From a virus: a stretch of DNA of 43,893 nucleotides. Each line of letters begins with the position of its first letter. Within the stretch, counting starts at the first letter, position 1. Shown here piece after piece: positions 1 through 7,665 of this stretch. Where the stretch lies: positions 1 to 43,893 of IMG/VR virus record IMGVR_UViG_3300045284_000173, one strand, 5' to 3'. Under the pieces are notes generated by a model. That model was given only the letters and a program-made list of their open reading frames with translations. It did no database searches and was not told where the DNA came from. The position numbers and the translations under genes are program-made.

Positions 1-437
1 GCGCGGGCGGCTGGGGCGGCAGGGGCGGCGGTGGGGGGGGGGGCGGCGACGGGGGCGGCGGAGGCACCGGAGGCGGCGGCGTGGGCGGCGGCGACGGGGG
101 CGGTGGAGGCGGAGGCGGAGGCGGGGGCAGCGGAGGCGGCGACGGGGGCGGTGGAGGCGGAGGCGGAGGCGGGGGCAGCGGAGGCGGCGGCGTGGGCGGC
201 GGCGTGGGCGGCGGCGACGGGGGCGGCGGCGGAGGCGACGGCGGGGGCAGCGGAGGCGAGGGCGGCGGCGGAGGCGGCGGCGGCGGCGGCGAGGGCGGCG
301 GCGGAGGCGGCGAGGGCGGCGAGGGCGGCGGCGGGGGCGAGGGCGGCATGGGCGGCGGAGGCGGCGAGGGCAGCGGAGGCGACGGGGGCGGCGGCGGAGG
401 CGGCGAGGGCGGCGGCGGAGGCGACGGGGGCGGCGGC
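1..437. repeat. GGC-rich trinucleotide array, left end
   Basis: Almost purely GCG/GGC triplets with occasional GAG, ACG, TGG and GGG triplets, kept in register so that one frame is an alanine-rich coding array. A 48-bp unit is tandemly duplicated at about 91-138 and 139-186. Positions 41-145 match 43741-43845 at an offset of exactly 43700 with two mismatches (67 and 129). The first 40 bases, including an 11-G run, look like degraded contig-end consensus. Confidence 0.9.
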
Positions 438-501
438 AGATAAAGTCCTTCAGGACGCCTGTCAGATTTGGCAGGAGGAAGCCGACAAGATAGGAGATTG
501 A
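1..501 (+). CDS. C-terminal part of alanine-array protein (gene continues from 43236 across the junction)
   Basis: This is an open frame from the first base to TGA at 499-501. It encodes A-W-A-A, A-T-G-A and A-E-A-A type repeats and ends in a unique tail, DKVLQDACQIWQEEADKIGD. There is no credible internal start; an ATG near base 31 lies in the degraded end of the array. The right-end gene starting at 43236 is open to the last base in the frame that gives the same repeat motifs. Joining the two at the 43700 offset gives 505 + 461 = 966 nt, an exact 322 codons, so this is the 3' portion of that gene. The family is alanine-array phage proteins of unknown function; the tail resembles C-termini I recall from that family. 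Function is unknown. Confidence 0.75.
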   Translation, partial: ARAAGAAGAAVGGGAATGAAEAPEAAAWAAATGAVEAEAEAGAAEAATGAVEAEAEAGAAEAAAWAAAWAAATGAAAEATAGAAEARAAAEAAAAAARAAAEAARAARAAAGARAAWAAEAARAAEATGAAAEAARAAAEATGAAADKVLQDACQIWQEEADKIGD

Positions 502-582
502 CCTGGACGCAGGTCATAGGGGTGGGTTCAGGCCGCAAGGGACCGGGCATGCACGCTCACCCTCGTCCCCTGAACTCACCCC
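499..582 (+). promoter_or_regulatory. Tandem stem-loops in the leader between the array gene and the gene at 614
   Basis: Two adjacent inverted repeats are seen. The first, 499-516, is a 7-bp stem (TGACCTG/CAGGTCA) with a GACG loop that contains the stop codon of the upstream gene. The second pairs 519-532 with 569-582 over 14 positions including one G-T wobble, around a 36-nt loop. No T-run follows, so this is not a classical intrinsic terminator. It may be an mRNA stability or processing element, or a structured 5' leader for the gene at 614. No promoter was recognised between it and the gene. Confidence 0.6.
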
Positions 583-613
583 GATTCGTAACAGCAGACA
601 AGGAGCGCAGCAT

Positions 614-1438
614 ATGGGTGTGAAACCGAGCGGATATAAAACGGGCGGCTTTCTGAACGGCGTGGATGTGGTCTGGGAGGGGTATGCGTTTCAGGCGAAG
701 ACCTTTACGGCTAAGGTCGGGGATAATGCGGGCGAGGACTTCACGCCCGTGAATCTCGAACTGACCTTCAGACTCGATGGGGCCGATGAGCCGGTTAAGA
801 CTTGGTTACGGATGGGTTTGGCCGACTCATGGGGCGGCATCATGGAGGACGGTAAGCGGCTGGGCACGCCAGACGGCCAGTCCCTCAGCTCGAATAGCCA
901 GGTGGGGACCTTCATTGCCAGCTTGGTACAGGCGGGGCTGGCTGAGAAGGAACTGGACGCGGACGACAACCCCGAATACCTGTCGTTTGAGCATCTGGTG
1001 AGCCAGAAGCCCCGATTGCGGCTCATCCAGCCGGTGAATGTCGAGAAGACGGAGAAGTTCGGGCAGCAGAAGAACCGCAAGACTGGCAAGACCTTTGACC
1101 GGCGTGACCTGAAGGTCGAGAAGTTTTATGGGTTTACGGCCAGCTCGCAGAACGGTGGCAAGAAGGCCATAAATGGCTCAGGGAAGACCATCGAACCGAA
1201 GACCGAAGACCTCACCGACCTCGCGGTCAAGACCTTGCAGGGCATTCTGAAGGACGCGGGCGGGTCCATCGTCAAGACCAAGTTGCCGGTCAAGGTCGGG
1301 CAGAAGCTCAGTAAACATCCCCAGTTTGAGGATGTGCGGAAGCTCGTCTGTTCGGATGCGTTCTTGCGGTCGGGCGGGCCGAACGGTGGCAGCGATTGGG
1401 CCTATGACGCCGACACGCAGACCATTAGCAGCGTGTAG
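614..1438 (+). CDS. Phage early protein, possible single-stranded DNA-binding protein
   Basis: This encodes 274 residues from ATG with a good Shine-Dalgarno AAGGAG eight bases upstream. The middle (about 30-95) is beta-rich with repeated polar/aromatic alternation. The C-terminal third is lysine-rich, and the last residues are Asp-rich (WAYDADTQ). It is the first gene after the structured leader and sits just upstream of nuclease, Sak4-like ATPase and DNA polymerase genes, where many phages place their ssDNA-binding protein. That assignment is from context and general composition, not from a diagnostic motif. An alternative is a recombination accessory protein. Confidence 0.5.
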   Translation: MGVKPSGYKTGGFLNGVDVVWEGYAFQAKTFTAKVGDNAGEDFTPVNLELTFRLDGADEPVKTWLRMGLADSWGGIMEDGKRLGTPDGQSLSSNSQVGTFIASLVQAGLAEKELDADDNPEYLSFEHLVSQKPRLRLIQPVNVEKTEKFGQQKNRKTGKTFDRRDLKVEKFYGFTASSQNGGKKAINGSGKTIEPKTEDLTDLAVKTLQGILKDAGGSIVKTKLPVKVGQKLSKHPQFEDVRKLVCSDAFLRSGGPNGGSDWAYDADTQTISSV

Positions 1439-1441
1439 GCC

Positions 1442-1525
1442 GTGCGTCCGGACTGGCGGTATTCATTCGGCTTCGTGATTGGATTCTGGACCGGGGTCAT
1501 TGTGGCCCTGGTTCTCGGAGGGTAA
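1442..1525 (+). CDS. Possible 27-residue single-span membrane peptide
   Basis: A GTG-started frame encodes a short basic/aromatic N-terminus (RPDWRYSFG) followed by a continuous hydrophobic stretch of about 17 residues ending LVLGG. It fills most of the gap between two firm genes and lies on their strand. The ribosome-binding site is weak (an AGG just upstream), and such short frames arise by chance, so this is tentative. If real it would be an inner-membrane microprotein of unknown role. Confidence 0.35.
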   Translation: MRPDWRYSFGFVIGFWTGVIVALVLGG

Positions 1526-1551
1526 AGTCGTGAGACGAAAGAGAGGGGAAG

Positions 1552-2013
1552 ATGCAGATTGAAGAAAAACATGCGGCCTTGCCGGTATCAAAGGCTAAGA
1601 CGGCTTACGGACTCTTGCGAGAAATTCAGCAGTGGAGTCGGGAGGCTCCGGAACGAATGAGAATGGCGGTGGAGGTTCGGCGAGGCAAGGCCCTACAAGA
1701 TGCCGAAGAACTCATGGGATGGAAACGTCCGGCTTGCGGAGCAGTTGGGTGTGTGGCTGGTTGGGTGGTTCTCAGTAAGAGGTTGACGGACCCAGTGAGC
1801 AATTATGGTATGTCTTTTAACCACGAGTCGCCAATGGAGAAGGCCCAACAGGTTTTAGGTCTGACCTCTAGGCAATATGATGAACTGTTCACCCCCTCTC
1901 GCTTAGTAAACTCCCGCCACCAGGGCACCCGTCGTCACGCACAGGCAGTTATCCGACACATTGACCGCTTTATCACGAAATATCGATCACAATTGCGTTG
2001 GACCAAAGTCTAA
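1552..2013 (+). CDS. Hypothetical protein with CGAVGCVAGW motif
   Basis: This encodes 153 residues. The ATG is preceded by GAGAGGGGAAG, a strong Shine-Dalgarno site. A conserved-looking motif, CGAVGCVAGWVVL, lies near residue 62, followed by a helical segment with AQQVLGLT. Small phage and bacterial proteins with a CGTxxCxAGW motif are common and uncharacterised; the two cysteines are their hallmark. The stop TAA abuts the GTG start of the nuclease gene at 2014, so the two are probably translated together. No catalytic function can be assigned. Confidence 0.7.
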   Translation: MQIEEKHAALPVSKAKTAYGLLREIQQWSREAPERMRMAVEVRRGKALQDAEELMGWKRPACGAVGCVAGWVVLSKRLTDPVSNYGMSFNHESPMEKAQQVLGLTSRQYDELFTPSRLVNSRHQGTRRHAQAVIRHIDRFITKYRSQLRWTKV

Positions 2014-2625
2014 GTGAGAATCACGCCGGTCGTCCATAGTCTCGACCTCGGCAACAGTGGACCCCGCACCCATGAGCGGGTCCACATGAGTACGCTCTAC
2101 AACGCCATGTATGCGAAGCTGAAGAAGCCGCAGGACGAGATGCCGAACGACCGGCAGGCCGTCTTATTCGAGTTGGGCCTGGCGTGGGAAAGCATGCTGG
2201 AGGATGCGCTGAAACGACGGCCAACCTTCGACGGAGAGTTCATCCAGCGGCCGGGTGAACTCCTCACCGAGCCTGTGGGTCCTCGGGGGGTCCGGATTGC
2301 ATATAATCCGGACCTTCTGATTCATGACCATCAACAGGTCCGAGTCGGGGAAATTAAACTCAAGTGGCAGAGTAGCAAAGATTGGCCGCGAGAACCCGCG
2401 ACCTACCTGCCACCGAAGGTTGACAAGGATGTCACACAGATGAAGTGTTATTGCCATCATGTGGGGACCTTACTGGCCCGGTATTACGTATTTTTCGTGA
2501 ATGGAGATTGGAAGCCGCCGTTGCCGCATGACCCGTTGGTCTACGATATCGAGTTTGAGCCGTGGGAAGTGGTCGAGGAGTGGCAGGCCGTCATGAACTT
2601 CAGTATTGGGGAGGGACTCTTATGA
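2014..2625 (+). CDS. PD-(D/E)XK superfamily nuclease (RecB/Cas4-like fold)
   Basis: This encodes 203 residues from a GTG start directly after the upstream stop. Core signatures are in order: an acidic helix FELGLAWESMLEDAL (about 53-67), the PD dipeptide in YNPDLLI (about 98), GEIKLKW (about 112, the ExK) and a following helix QMKCYCHHVGTLLARYYVFF with the conserved Q. This arrangement fits a small single-domain RecB-type nuclease, which in phages usually acts as a recombination or DNA-processing exonuclease beside an annealing ATPase; here a Sak4-like gene lies three genes downstream. The stop overlaps the next start (ATGA at 2622). Confidence 0.75.
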   Translation: MRITPVVHSLDLGNSGPRTHERVHMSTLYNAMYAKLKKPQDEMPNDRQAVLFELGLAWESMLEDALKRRPTFDGEFIQRPGELLTEPVGPRGVRIAYNPDLLIHDHQQVRVGEIKLKWQSSKDWPREPATYLPPKVDKDVTQMKCYCHHVGTLLARYYVFFVNGDWKPPLPHDPLVYDIEFEPWEVVEEWQAVMNFSIGEGLL

Positions 2626-2975
2626 TATCAAAATCACCAATGTGGACCCTGAAAGAGGCGTTGACGTTAGTTCGTACCCTCCAGCCAAAACTTTGGCAAC
2701 GAAGCTACCACATGGCGTTAGGTGGGGGTGTGTTGAATCGAGGAGACTCACACAAGGACCTTGACCTATATATCTTTCCTTTTAATGGGGAGATTGATTT
2801 GGCCCCGATTCTACCTTTTCTCGAATCCGAGTGGGGTCCGTCCGAGGTAATAGGCAACGAGCAACCGAATTATCCGCCCGATGTAAATTTTCAACGACGG
2901 CAGAAGTTCTTCATTGGGGAGCATAAAGACGTTCGTATCGATGTGTTTATTCTTCATGATGGGGTCACCCGATGA
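2622..2975 (+). CDS. Minimal nucleotidyltransferase-fold protein
   Basis: The start is placed at ATG 2622 because it overlaps the previous stop (ATGA); a longer frame from 2562 would overlap the nuclease needlessly. The 117 residues show the nucleotidyltransferase signature GG-VLNRGDSHKDLDLYIF (about 36-54), i.e. GG, then S, then D-x-D. A third carboxylate lies in VRIDVFIL near residue 106. The three acidic residues of the family are therefore present. Substrate is unknown; such minimal enzymes occur in phages, usually unannotated. Its stop again overlaps the next start. Confidence 0.6.
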   Translation: MISKSPMWTLKEALTLVRTLQPKLWQRSYHMALGGGVLNRGDSHKDLDLYIFPFNGEIDLAPILPFLESEWGPSEVIGNEQPNYPPDVNFQRRQKFFIGEHKDVRIDVFILHDGVTR

Positions 2976-3223
2976 ATGAACAGAAGCTGACCTACGTTCG
3001 GACCTGTAAGCGATGTCGACAACCAGTCCTGGCGAACGCTATCGGCATGGCCCGCCACGGGTCCGTCTGCCTCCGCTTCGACATGCGGGACCGACTGGTC
3101 CGCAAGTTGCAATGGGCCGACTATATTCCTGACGACAGACGGCCGGTTATTGAGAACCTCGGACCAGAACGCAAACAGAAGGGTTCGCCTATCCGTCGTG
3201 GCATGAGAGGGAGGCACCGATGA
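2972..3223 (+). CDS. Small Cys/His protein, putative zinc finger
   Basis: This encodes 83 residues with a start overlapping the previous stop (ATGA). The N-terminal half contains CKRC (about 11-14) and then H and C in RHGSVCL, spaced as a C2HC-type zinc-binding knuckle. The C-terminus is strongly basic (KQKGSPIRRGMRGRHR), consistent with nucleic acid binding. It lies between the nucleotidyltransferase-like and Sak4-like genes and is probably co-translated with both. Function is unknown. Confidence 0.65.
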   Translation: MNEQKLTYVRTCKRCRQPVLANAIGMARHGSVCLRFDMRDRLVRKLQWADYIPDDRRPVIENLGPERKQKGSPIRRGMRGRHR

Positions 3224-4047
3224 GTGAGTGGGGTAAATCGAGTATATATCAGCCGGTCGTGCCGAGGCTCATTTGGCGGTCCTACGGCCCTGAGAAGACC
3301 GGCAAGGACCACTTTGGGTTGTCGGCCCCCGGACCTTACGCCAAACATCTCTTTGACCCGGGTGGTCTGGAGGGGGTTGCCGACAAATTCCAAAAGGAGA
3401 TTCATGTCTTCTCCTACAAGCGCGTGGACAAGCGGGTCTTCAAGAAGGCAGCGAGCGGTGAGGCCGCACGTCGGGCATGGGATGAGGCCAAGCGTCAGCG
3501 GGATGATTTTCAAGAGAACTTCGCCCTATCACTTCAACATGCCCGAACTATCAGCCTTGACGAAACTGAAACTTGGGAACTGTTCAGGTTTGCCGAATTC
3601 GGCATTGGTGATAGCGCAGGAACGGCCGCACCCAAGAACTACGATGTGTTGAATGCCGATTACCGCGACATGATTCAATCGGGTGTGGACGCTCGGGTGA
3701 ATCTCCAGCTTATCCAGAAGCTGAAGGAGAAGTGGGGGTCCACCGACGAAATTAAGGTGGATGAGAATGGTATGCGTCGGACCATCAAAAAGCCGTATGC
3801 GACCGGCGAGATGGTGCCCACTGGGTATAAGGAATGTGGCTACATTGTCCAGGCCAATCTGAGACACTACTGGGATAAGGACCAAGGTTTTGGCATCGAG
3901 GTCCTGAACTGTCGCCAGAATATGAGTATTGCGGGTCAGACGTTCACGTCAGGATGGCCGCTCAACCAAGAAGATAGCGTGCCCCTCGACTTTTCTTTCA
4001 TCGCACAGATGATTTTCCCCGACACCGAAGCGGAGGACTGGGCATGA
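3220..4047 (+). CDS. Sak4-like RecA-fold ATPase (ssDNA annealing/recombination)
   Basis: This encodes 275 residues with an ATGA overlap upstream. A P-loop-like sequence, RSYGPEKTGKDH, is near residue 20 and is followed by a short hydrophobic strand and APGP, the arrangement seen in phage Sak4 proteins. A Walker B-like strand, ARTISLDET, is near residue 110. The usual Thr/Ser after the P-loop lysine is Asp here, which may weaken or alter nucleotide binding. Sak4 proteins act with phage SSB and nucleases in single-strand annealing recombination, and the neighbours fit that role. A diverged AAA-type regulator is possible. Confidence 0.7.
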   Translation: MSEWGKSSIYQPVVPRLIWRSYGPEKTGKDHFGLSAPGPYAKHLFDPGGLEGVADKFQKEIHVFSYKRVDKRVFKKAASGEAARRAWDEAKRQRDDFQENFALSLQHARTISLDETETWELFRFAEFGIGDSAGTAAPKNYDVLNADYRDMIQSGVDARVNLQLIQKLKEKWGSTDEIKVDENGMRRTIKKPYATGEMVPTGYKECGYIVQANLRHYWDKDQGFGIEVLNCRQNMSIAGQTFTSGWPLNQEDSVPLDFSFIAQMIFPDTEAEDWA

Positions 4048-4298
4048 CCAAGGAAGAATTCAAGACGGCAAAGGCGGCGGCAAAGATTGCCCAAGAACAG
4101 GCATTACTCGACGATCAATATTATGAGGAATTTATTCGACGGGATAAGGCTTTGACTGTGGCCCAACTTATTGAACAGTTGAAATTGATGCCCCCCGAAG
4201 CCCCTGTTCAGACAGAGGGATGTGACTGCTACGGTCCTGCGGCTCATGTGTGTCTGGTAGACGATATGGTTGAAATTCTTCGGAAGCGCCCAGAATGA
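4044..4298 (+). CDS. Conserved small phage protein, unknown function
   Basis: This encodes 84 residues with an ATGA overlap. An N-terminal Lys/Ala/Gln helix is followed by LTVAQLIEQLKLMPPEAPV and then EGCDCYGPAAHV, a pattern I recognise from many short phage proteins of unknown function. It sits between the Sak4-like and ERCC4 genes in the same transcription unit. Confidence 0.65.
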   Translation: MTKEEFKTAKAAAKIAQEQALLDDQYYEEFIRRDKALTVAQLIEQLKLMPPEAPVQTEGCDCYGPAAHVCLVDDMVEILRKRPE

Positions 4299-4999
4299 TG
4301 CTGATAGACCCGGCCGTCGGTTCGAAGGACCTCGTAGAGCCGCTCAAGGCGATGGGTCTACCTGCGGTTGCGGTCCCAACTTCGGGGGATATTGCCTTCG
4401 AAGGCCGGGGGATTGGCGGCAAGCCGGTGACTATCGGTATTGAATATAAGAAGTTGGGAGAGTTCATCGGCTCCCTGATGACCGAACGGCTCCAGGGCCA
4501 TCAGTTGGTCAAGATGCAGTCGGGGTTTGATTTCCGGTGGGTTCTCATTGAAGGTGAGGTCTTAACGACCCCGACCGGTTATCTCGCTCGACGTGCGGGC
4601 AAGCATAAGCGTGTGCCCTATCCCGGTCATATGACGGTCACCGGCCTGTGGAAGCGCCTCCTCACCCTTCAGGTTTGTGGCGGCCTGACCCCCATCATGG
4701 TCGAGACACGGGACCAATCTTTGCACGTGATTGAGGCATTGTATCGCTTCTGGACCGACAAGAATCAGGACGAGCACAAGTCCCACATTGCCATCTATGA
4801 ACCCGCCCATCTCCTGCCCATTAGCCAGTTCCGCCGCACCGTGGCAACCCTCCCTGGCATTGGCGTGGGTCTTTCCCTACGAGTGGCTGACCGTTTTGTT
4901 TCACTACGAGAAGCATTTAATGCGCCCGTTGCAGCTTGGACACAAGTGGACGGGATAGGAACGAAGACGGCTGAGCGGATCGTCAAGGCCATATCATGA
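4295..4999 (+). CDS. ERCC4-type (XPF/MUS81-like) structure-specific nuclease
   Basis: This encodes 234 residues. The N-terminal nuclease domain has D (LIDPAVGSKDL), GDIAFEG (about 29-35) and IGIEYKKLGEFIGSL (about 49-63), corresponding to the GD..ERK core of the ERCC4 family with E-Y-K-K. The C-terminus carries two helix-hairpin-helix elements, LPGIGVGLSLRVADRF (about 186) and VDGIGTKTAERIVKAI (about 217), which bind DNA backbone. The combination is typical of XPF-family nucleases cutting branched DNA. It probably resolves recombination or replication intermediates with the neighbouring Sak4-like and polymerase proteins. The Arg-to-Tyr change in ERK deserves note. Confidence 0.8.
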   Translation: MMLIDPAVGSKDLVEPLKAMGLPAVAVPTSGDIAFEGRGIGGKPVTIGIEYKKLGEFIGSLMTERLQGHQLVKMQSGFDFRWVLIEGEVLTTPTGYLARRAGKHKRVPYPGHMTVTGLWKRLLTLQVCGGLTPIMVETRDQSLHVIEALYRFWTDKNQDEHKSHIAIYEPAHLLPISQFRRTVATLPGIGVGLSLRVADRFVSLREAFNAPVAAWTQVDGIGTKTAERIVKAIS

Positions 5000-5184
5000 G
5001 CATGGATGACTGGGGTTGGAGTTCATGGAATCCGCCTTCCTTATATAGGTGTGGTCTGTGTGGTGAGGAGCATACGTCCCTTGTCTTGCATAAATGCAAG
5101 AGGGGTACGAACTGGCGTCAATCGTCCGAACCCCTCATCATGAAGGCCGTCGCAGAGTATCTGCAAGCATGGTTTGAGTTATGA
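4996..5184 (+). CDS. 62-residue zinc-ribbon-like protein
   Basis: A short frame with an ATGA overlap to the ERCC4 gene and another to the polymerase gene at 5181. It begins with a Trp-rich segment (DDWGWSSWN), then CGLCGEEH and H-x-C (LHKC), giving C-x2-C ... H-x2-C ligands. The second half is helical. It may be a DNA- or protein-binding accessory of the replication block; no closer identity is evident. Confidence 0.6.
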   Translation: MSMDDWGWSSWNPPSLYRCGLCGEEHTSLVLHKCKRGTNWRQSSEPLIMKAVAEYLQAWFEL

Positions 5185-7217
5185 GAGAGCCGCGAGCGAC
5201 CATTGATTTTGAAACCCGGTCCACGGTCAGTCTCAAGAAGGTCGGGACGTGGCGATACTCTGTTGACCCGACAACCGAAATCCTCTGCCTATGCTACCGA
5301 TTGCCCTATTGGGAGGAAGGTCGGGTCGAAGTCTGGACCCCCGAGTTCTACCAGACCGGAACCGGACCCTCCTCCTTCTGGGGCTTCAATGAACTCATGG
5401 AGTGGGTCGAGTCTGGGGGTCTGCTTGAAGCCCACAATGCGTGGTTCGAAAGGTGTATATGGCAGAATATTCTTGTTCCCTCGTATGGTTTTCCCCGAGT
5501 GGACGGCGTAAAGGGTCAATGGAGATGCAGTGCAGCCAAGGCAGCGGCGGCTGCTTTGCCGAGGAGTCTCGCCGACGCGATAAACGCTTTGGGTCTGTCC
5601 GTTGTCAAGTCCGACTCCGGCAAGAAGGTCATGCAAAAGATGACCAAACCCCGGAAGGTCAGGAAAAAGGAGTTAGCATCTGGAATCGAGCCTGCCGCGA
5701 TTCTGTATCACGAAAGTCAGGAACTGACTGACCAACTCCTTGCCTACTGCAAACAGGACGTATTGGCTGAGGAAGCCCTCAGTCACGTCTTACCCGACCT
5801 GTCACCCGACGAACAACAGATTTTCGACCTCGATGCAGCCATTAATGAACGGGGGTTTCAACTTGACCAAGAAGCAGTTCTTTGCGCACTTCGACTCCTT
5901 GGGAGTGAAACGAAGTCGCTCAACCGAGAGTTGGAGAATCTTACAGAAGGAGCCGTCAAGAAAGCCAGCGAGCGAGCAAAGCTTCAAGCGTGGTTCCAAA
6001 CTCAAGGCCTCGAACTTGAAGACACGACGAAAGAGACGGTCAATAGTCTCCTCGACATCCGACCGGGTGTTGACGCGCCTCCCAGTGCGACCGTCAGACC
6101 CCTCGAAATCCTCCAAGCGGTCGGCCAATCCAGCACCGCCAAATACGAGTCAGCCAAACTCAACGCCGACCCCTCCGACTGGCGGGTCCGGGGTGGTCTT
6201 TTATATCACGGGGCGAGAACAGGTCGATGGTCGGGTAAGGGAGTCCAGCCGCACAATTTCCTACGAGGAACTATTAAGGACATCGATAGGCACTGGGCCG
6301 CGCTTACTACTGGAGTTCAAACAGATTGTGAGGAGGCTGGAGGGACTCGAATGTCTGCCTTGGCCCAAGGACTCCGAGGAATAATTATCGCGGGACCAAA
6401 CCAGTCACTTTATGTCGCCGACTATAACGCCATCGAAGCCCGAGTGCTTCCCTGGCTAGCCGACGATACGGAGTTGTTAAATGACTTCAGACAAGGCACA
6501 GACCCTTATCTCAAGATGGCGTCCACAATTTACGGATATCCTTGTAACCGATTGGACCACGGTCAAGAGCGGGCATTGGGGAAAGTGGCAATTCTTGGTT
6601 TGGGCTACCAAATGGGGGCGTCGAAGTTTCGAGATTCAGCATGGACGATGGGGAAGGTTCACATTGACGATGACTTGGCTCAAAGGACCGTTGACCTATA
6701 CCGAGAGTACCGATGGAAAATAAAGCACCTGTGGTGGGCGATGCAGGATGCCGCGATGGAAGCTGTCAACGGACCTTCGGTAACGGTTGGCAAGGTCCGG
6801 TGGTCACGGTCTGGTCGTTTCTTACACGTTACCTTGCCTTCTGGGCGAAACTTATCGTATCCGGACCCCGAAGTCAGGCTGAGAGAGACGCCATGGGGCG
6901 AGAAGCGACCATCAATGACCTTTATGGGGGTGGACACTCGAACCCATAAATGGAGCCGCCAAACGACCTACGGCGGCCTCCTCGTCGAAAACGTCACGCA
7001 GGCTGTCGCCCGTGACATCATGGCGTATGCTATGCTTCGACTGGAGCGAGGCGGCATCTATAAGCCAGTCCTGTCCGTTCACGATGAGGTCATCTCGGAA
7101 GCCGACCCCGGCATAGATATTGAAGACTATGTGAGTGAATTGACGACGTTGCCGGCGTGGGCAAACGGGTGCCCTATCGCTGCCGAAGGATGGACAGGAG
7201 GTCGTTACAGAAAATGA
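5181..7217 (+). CDS. Family A DNA polymerase with 3'-5' exonuclease domain
   Basis: This encodes 678 residues. The exonuclease begins at once with TIDFETRS (D-x-E at about 9-11), followed by the HNAWFE motif (about 85) and CKQDV near residue 193. Polymerase motif A is VADYNAIEARVLPWLA (about 411-426). Motif B is RALGKVAILGLGYQMG (about 463), and motif C is SVHDEV (about 631). All catalytic carboxylates are present, so both activities are expected. Length and order fit the phage replicative PolA branch. It is the core replicase, in an operon with recombination nucleases; the stop overlaps the next small gene (ATGA). No 5'-3' exonuclease domain is present. Confidence 0.95.
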   Translation: MREPRATIDFETRSTVSLKKVGTWRYSVDPTTEILCLCYRLPYWEEGRVEVWTPEFYQTGTGPSSFWGFNELMEWVESGGLLEAHNAWFERCIWQNILVPSYGFPRVDGVKGQWRCSAAKAAAAALPRSLADAINALGLSVVKSDSGKKVMQKMTKPRKVRKKELASGIEPAAILYHESQELTDQLLAYCKQDVLAEEALSHVLPDLSPDEQQIFDLDAAINERGFQLDQEAVLCALRLLGSETKSLNRELENLTEGAVKKASERAKLQAWFQTQGLELEDTTKETVNSLLDIRPGVDAPPSATVRPLEILQAVGQSSTAKYESAKLNADPSDWRVRGGLLYHGARTGRWSGKGVQPHNFLRGTIKDIDRHWAALTTGVQTDCEEAGGTRMSALAQGLRGIIIAGPNQSLYVADYNAIEARVLPWLADDTELLNDFRQGTDPYLKMASTIYGYPCNRLDHGQERALGKVAILGLGYQMGASKFRDSAWTMGKVHIDDDLAQRTVDLYREYRWKIKHLWWAMQDAAMEAVNGPSVTVGKVRWSRSGRFLHVTLPSGRNLSYPDPEVRLRETPWGEKRPSMTFMGVDTRTHKWSRQTTYGGLLVENVTQAVARDIMAYAMLRLERGGIYKPVLSVHDEVISEADPGIDIEDYVSELTTLPAWANGCPIAAEGWTGGRYRK

Positions 7218-7327
7218 CAATTTGGGACTGGTTCGTGATTATCTTAGTGTTGACCGGTGGGAGTCTTCTTGTACTGTGTCTTTCGTTAATATGGATTGCG
7301 ATTTTTAACCTATGGGATTTTCGATGA
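7214..7327 (+). CDS. 37-residue single-pass membrane protein
   Basis: The ATG overlaps the polymerase stop (ATGA), and its own TGA overlaps the next ATG at 7324, so it is well supported by translational coupling despite its size. The sequence is a Trp-containing N-terminus (TIWDWFV) and one hydrophobic span of about 25 residues (IILVLTGGSLLVLCLSLIWI), ending in a short polar tail. It is an inner-membrane microprotein of unknown role. Confidence 0.6.
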   Translation: MTIWDWFVIILVLTGGSLLVLCLSLIWIAIFNLWDFR

Positions 7328-7665
7328 AACTTCAGCAGGTCCAACAACCCGAACCGACTGTCCTAACCCAACCCGACCTCCACGAAGCGGTCATGGTGTA
7401 TCTGGAGGCCAAATGAAAGTTTGATAGCGTCGAAGAAGCCGTGGACCGCGCCAAGAAGGTCCTTGTGGACCTCTACGAGCAGACGGGCGAACTCCGGGCC
7501 ATCTGTGAGGGAACCGGCCTGACGTGGGTCTTTCCCGAAAAGTCCACGCTCGACAAGAAGAAGCTCCTGGCGCAGGGCGTCACGATGGCCCAAATTGAAG
7601 CCGCCACGATCACCAAACCGGGCAAACCCTATCTCTTAATCACGCTGCCAAAGGAGAAACCATGA
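7324..7665 (+). pseudogene. Hypothetical gene interrupted by an in-frame TGA at 7414-7416
   Basis: From ATG 7324 (overlapping the preceding stop) the frame encodes 30 residues ending VMVYLEAK. It then meets TGA and continues without frameshift as KFDSVEEAVDRAKKVLVDLY to TGA at 7663-7665. The segment on both sides of the TGA reads as one amphipathic helix, and the downstream part alone has only a GTG at 7441 without a convincing ribosome-binding site. One base change (TGA from TGG, CGA or GGA) or a sequencing error explains it best. Readthrough is possible. Other genes here use TGA as stop, so wholesale recoding is excluded. The family is unrecognised. Confidence 0.65.

Noticed and set aside
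81-443. Glycine-rich frame of the left array
   Set aside because: A shifted frame of the same triplet repeat. The alanine frame continues the right-end gene and has the unique tail, so the glycine frame is a shadow.
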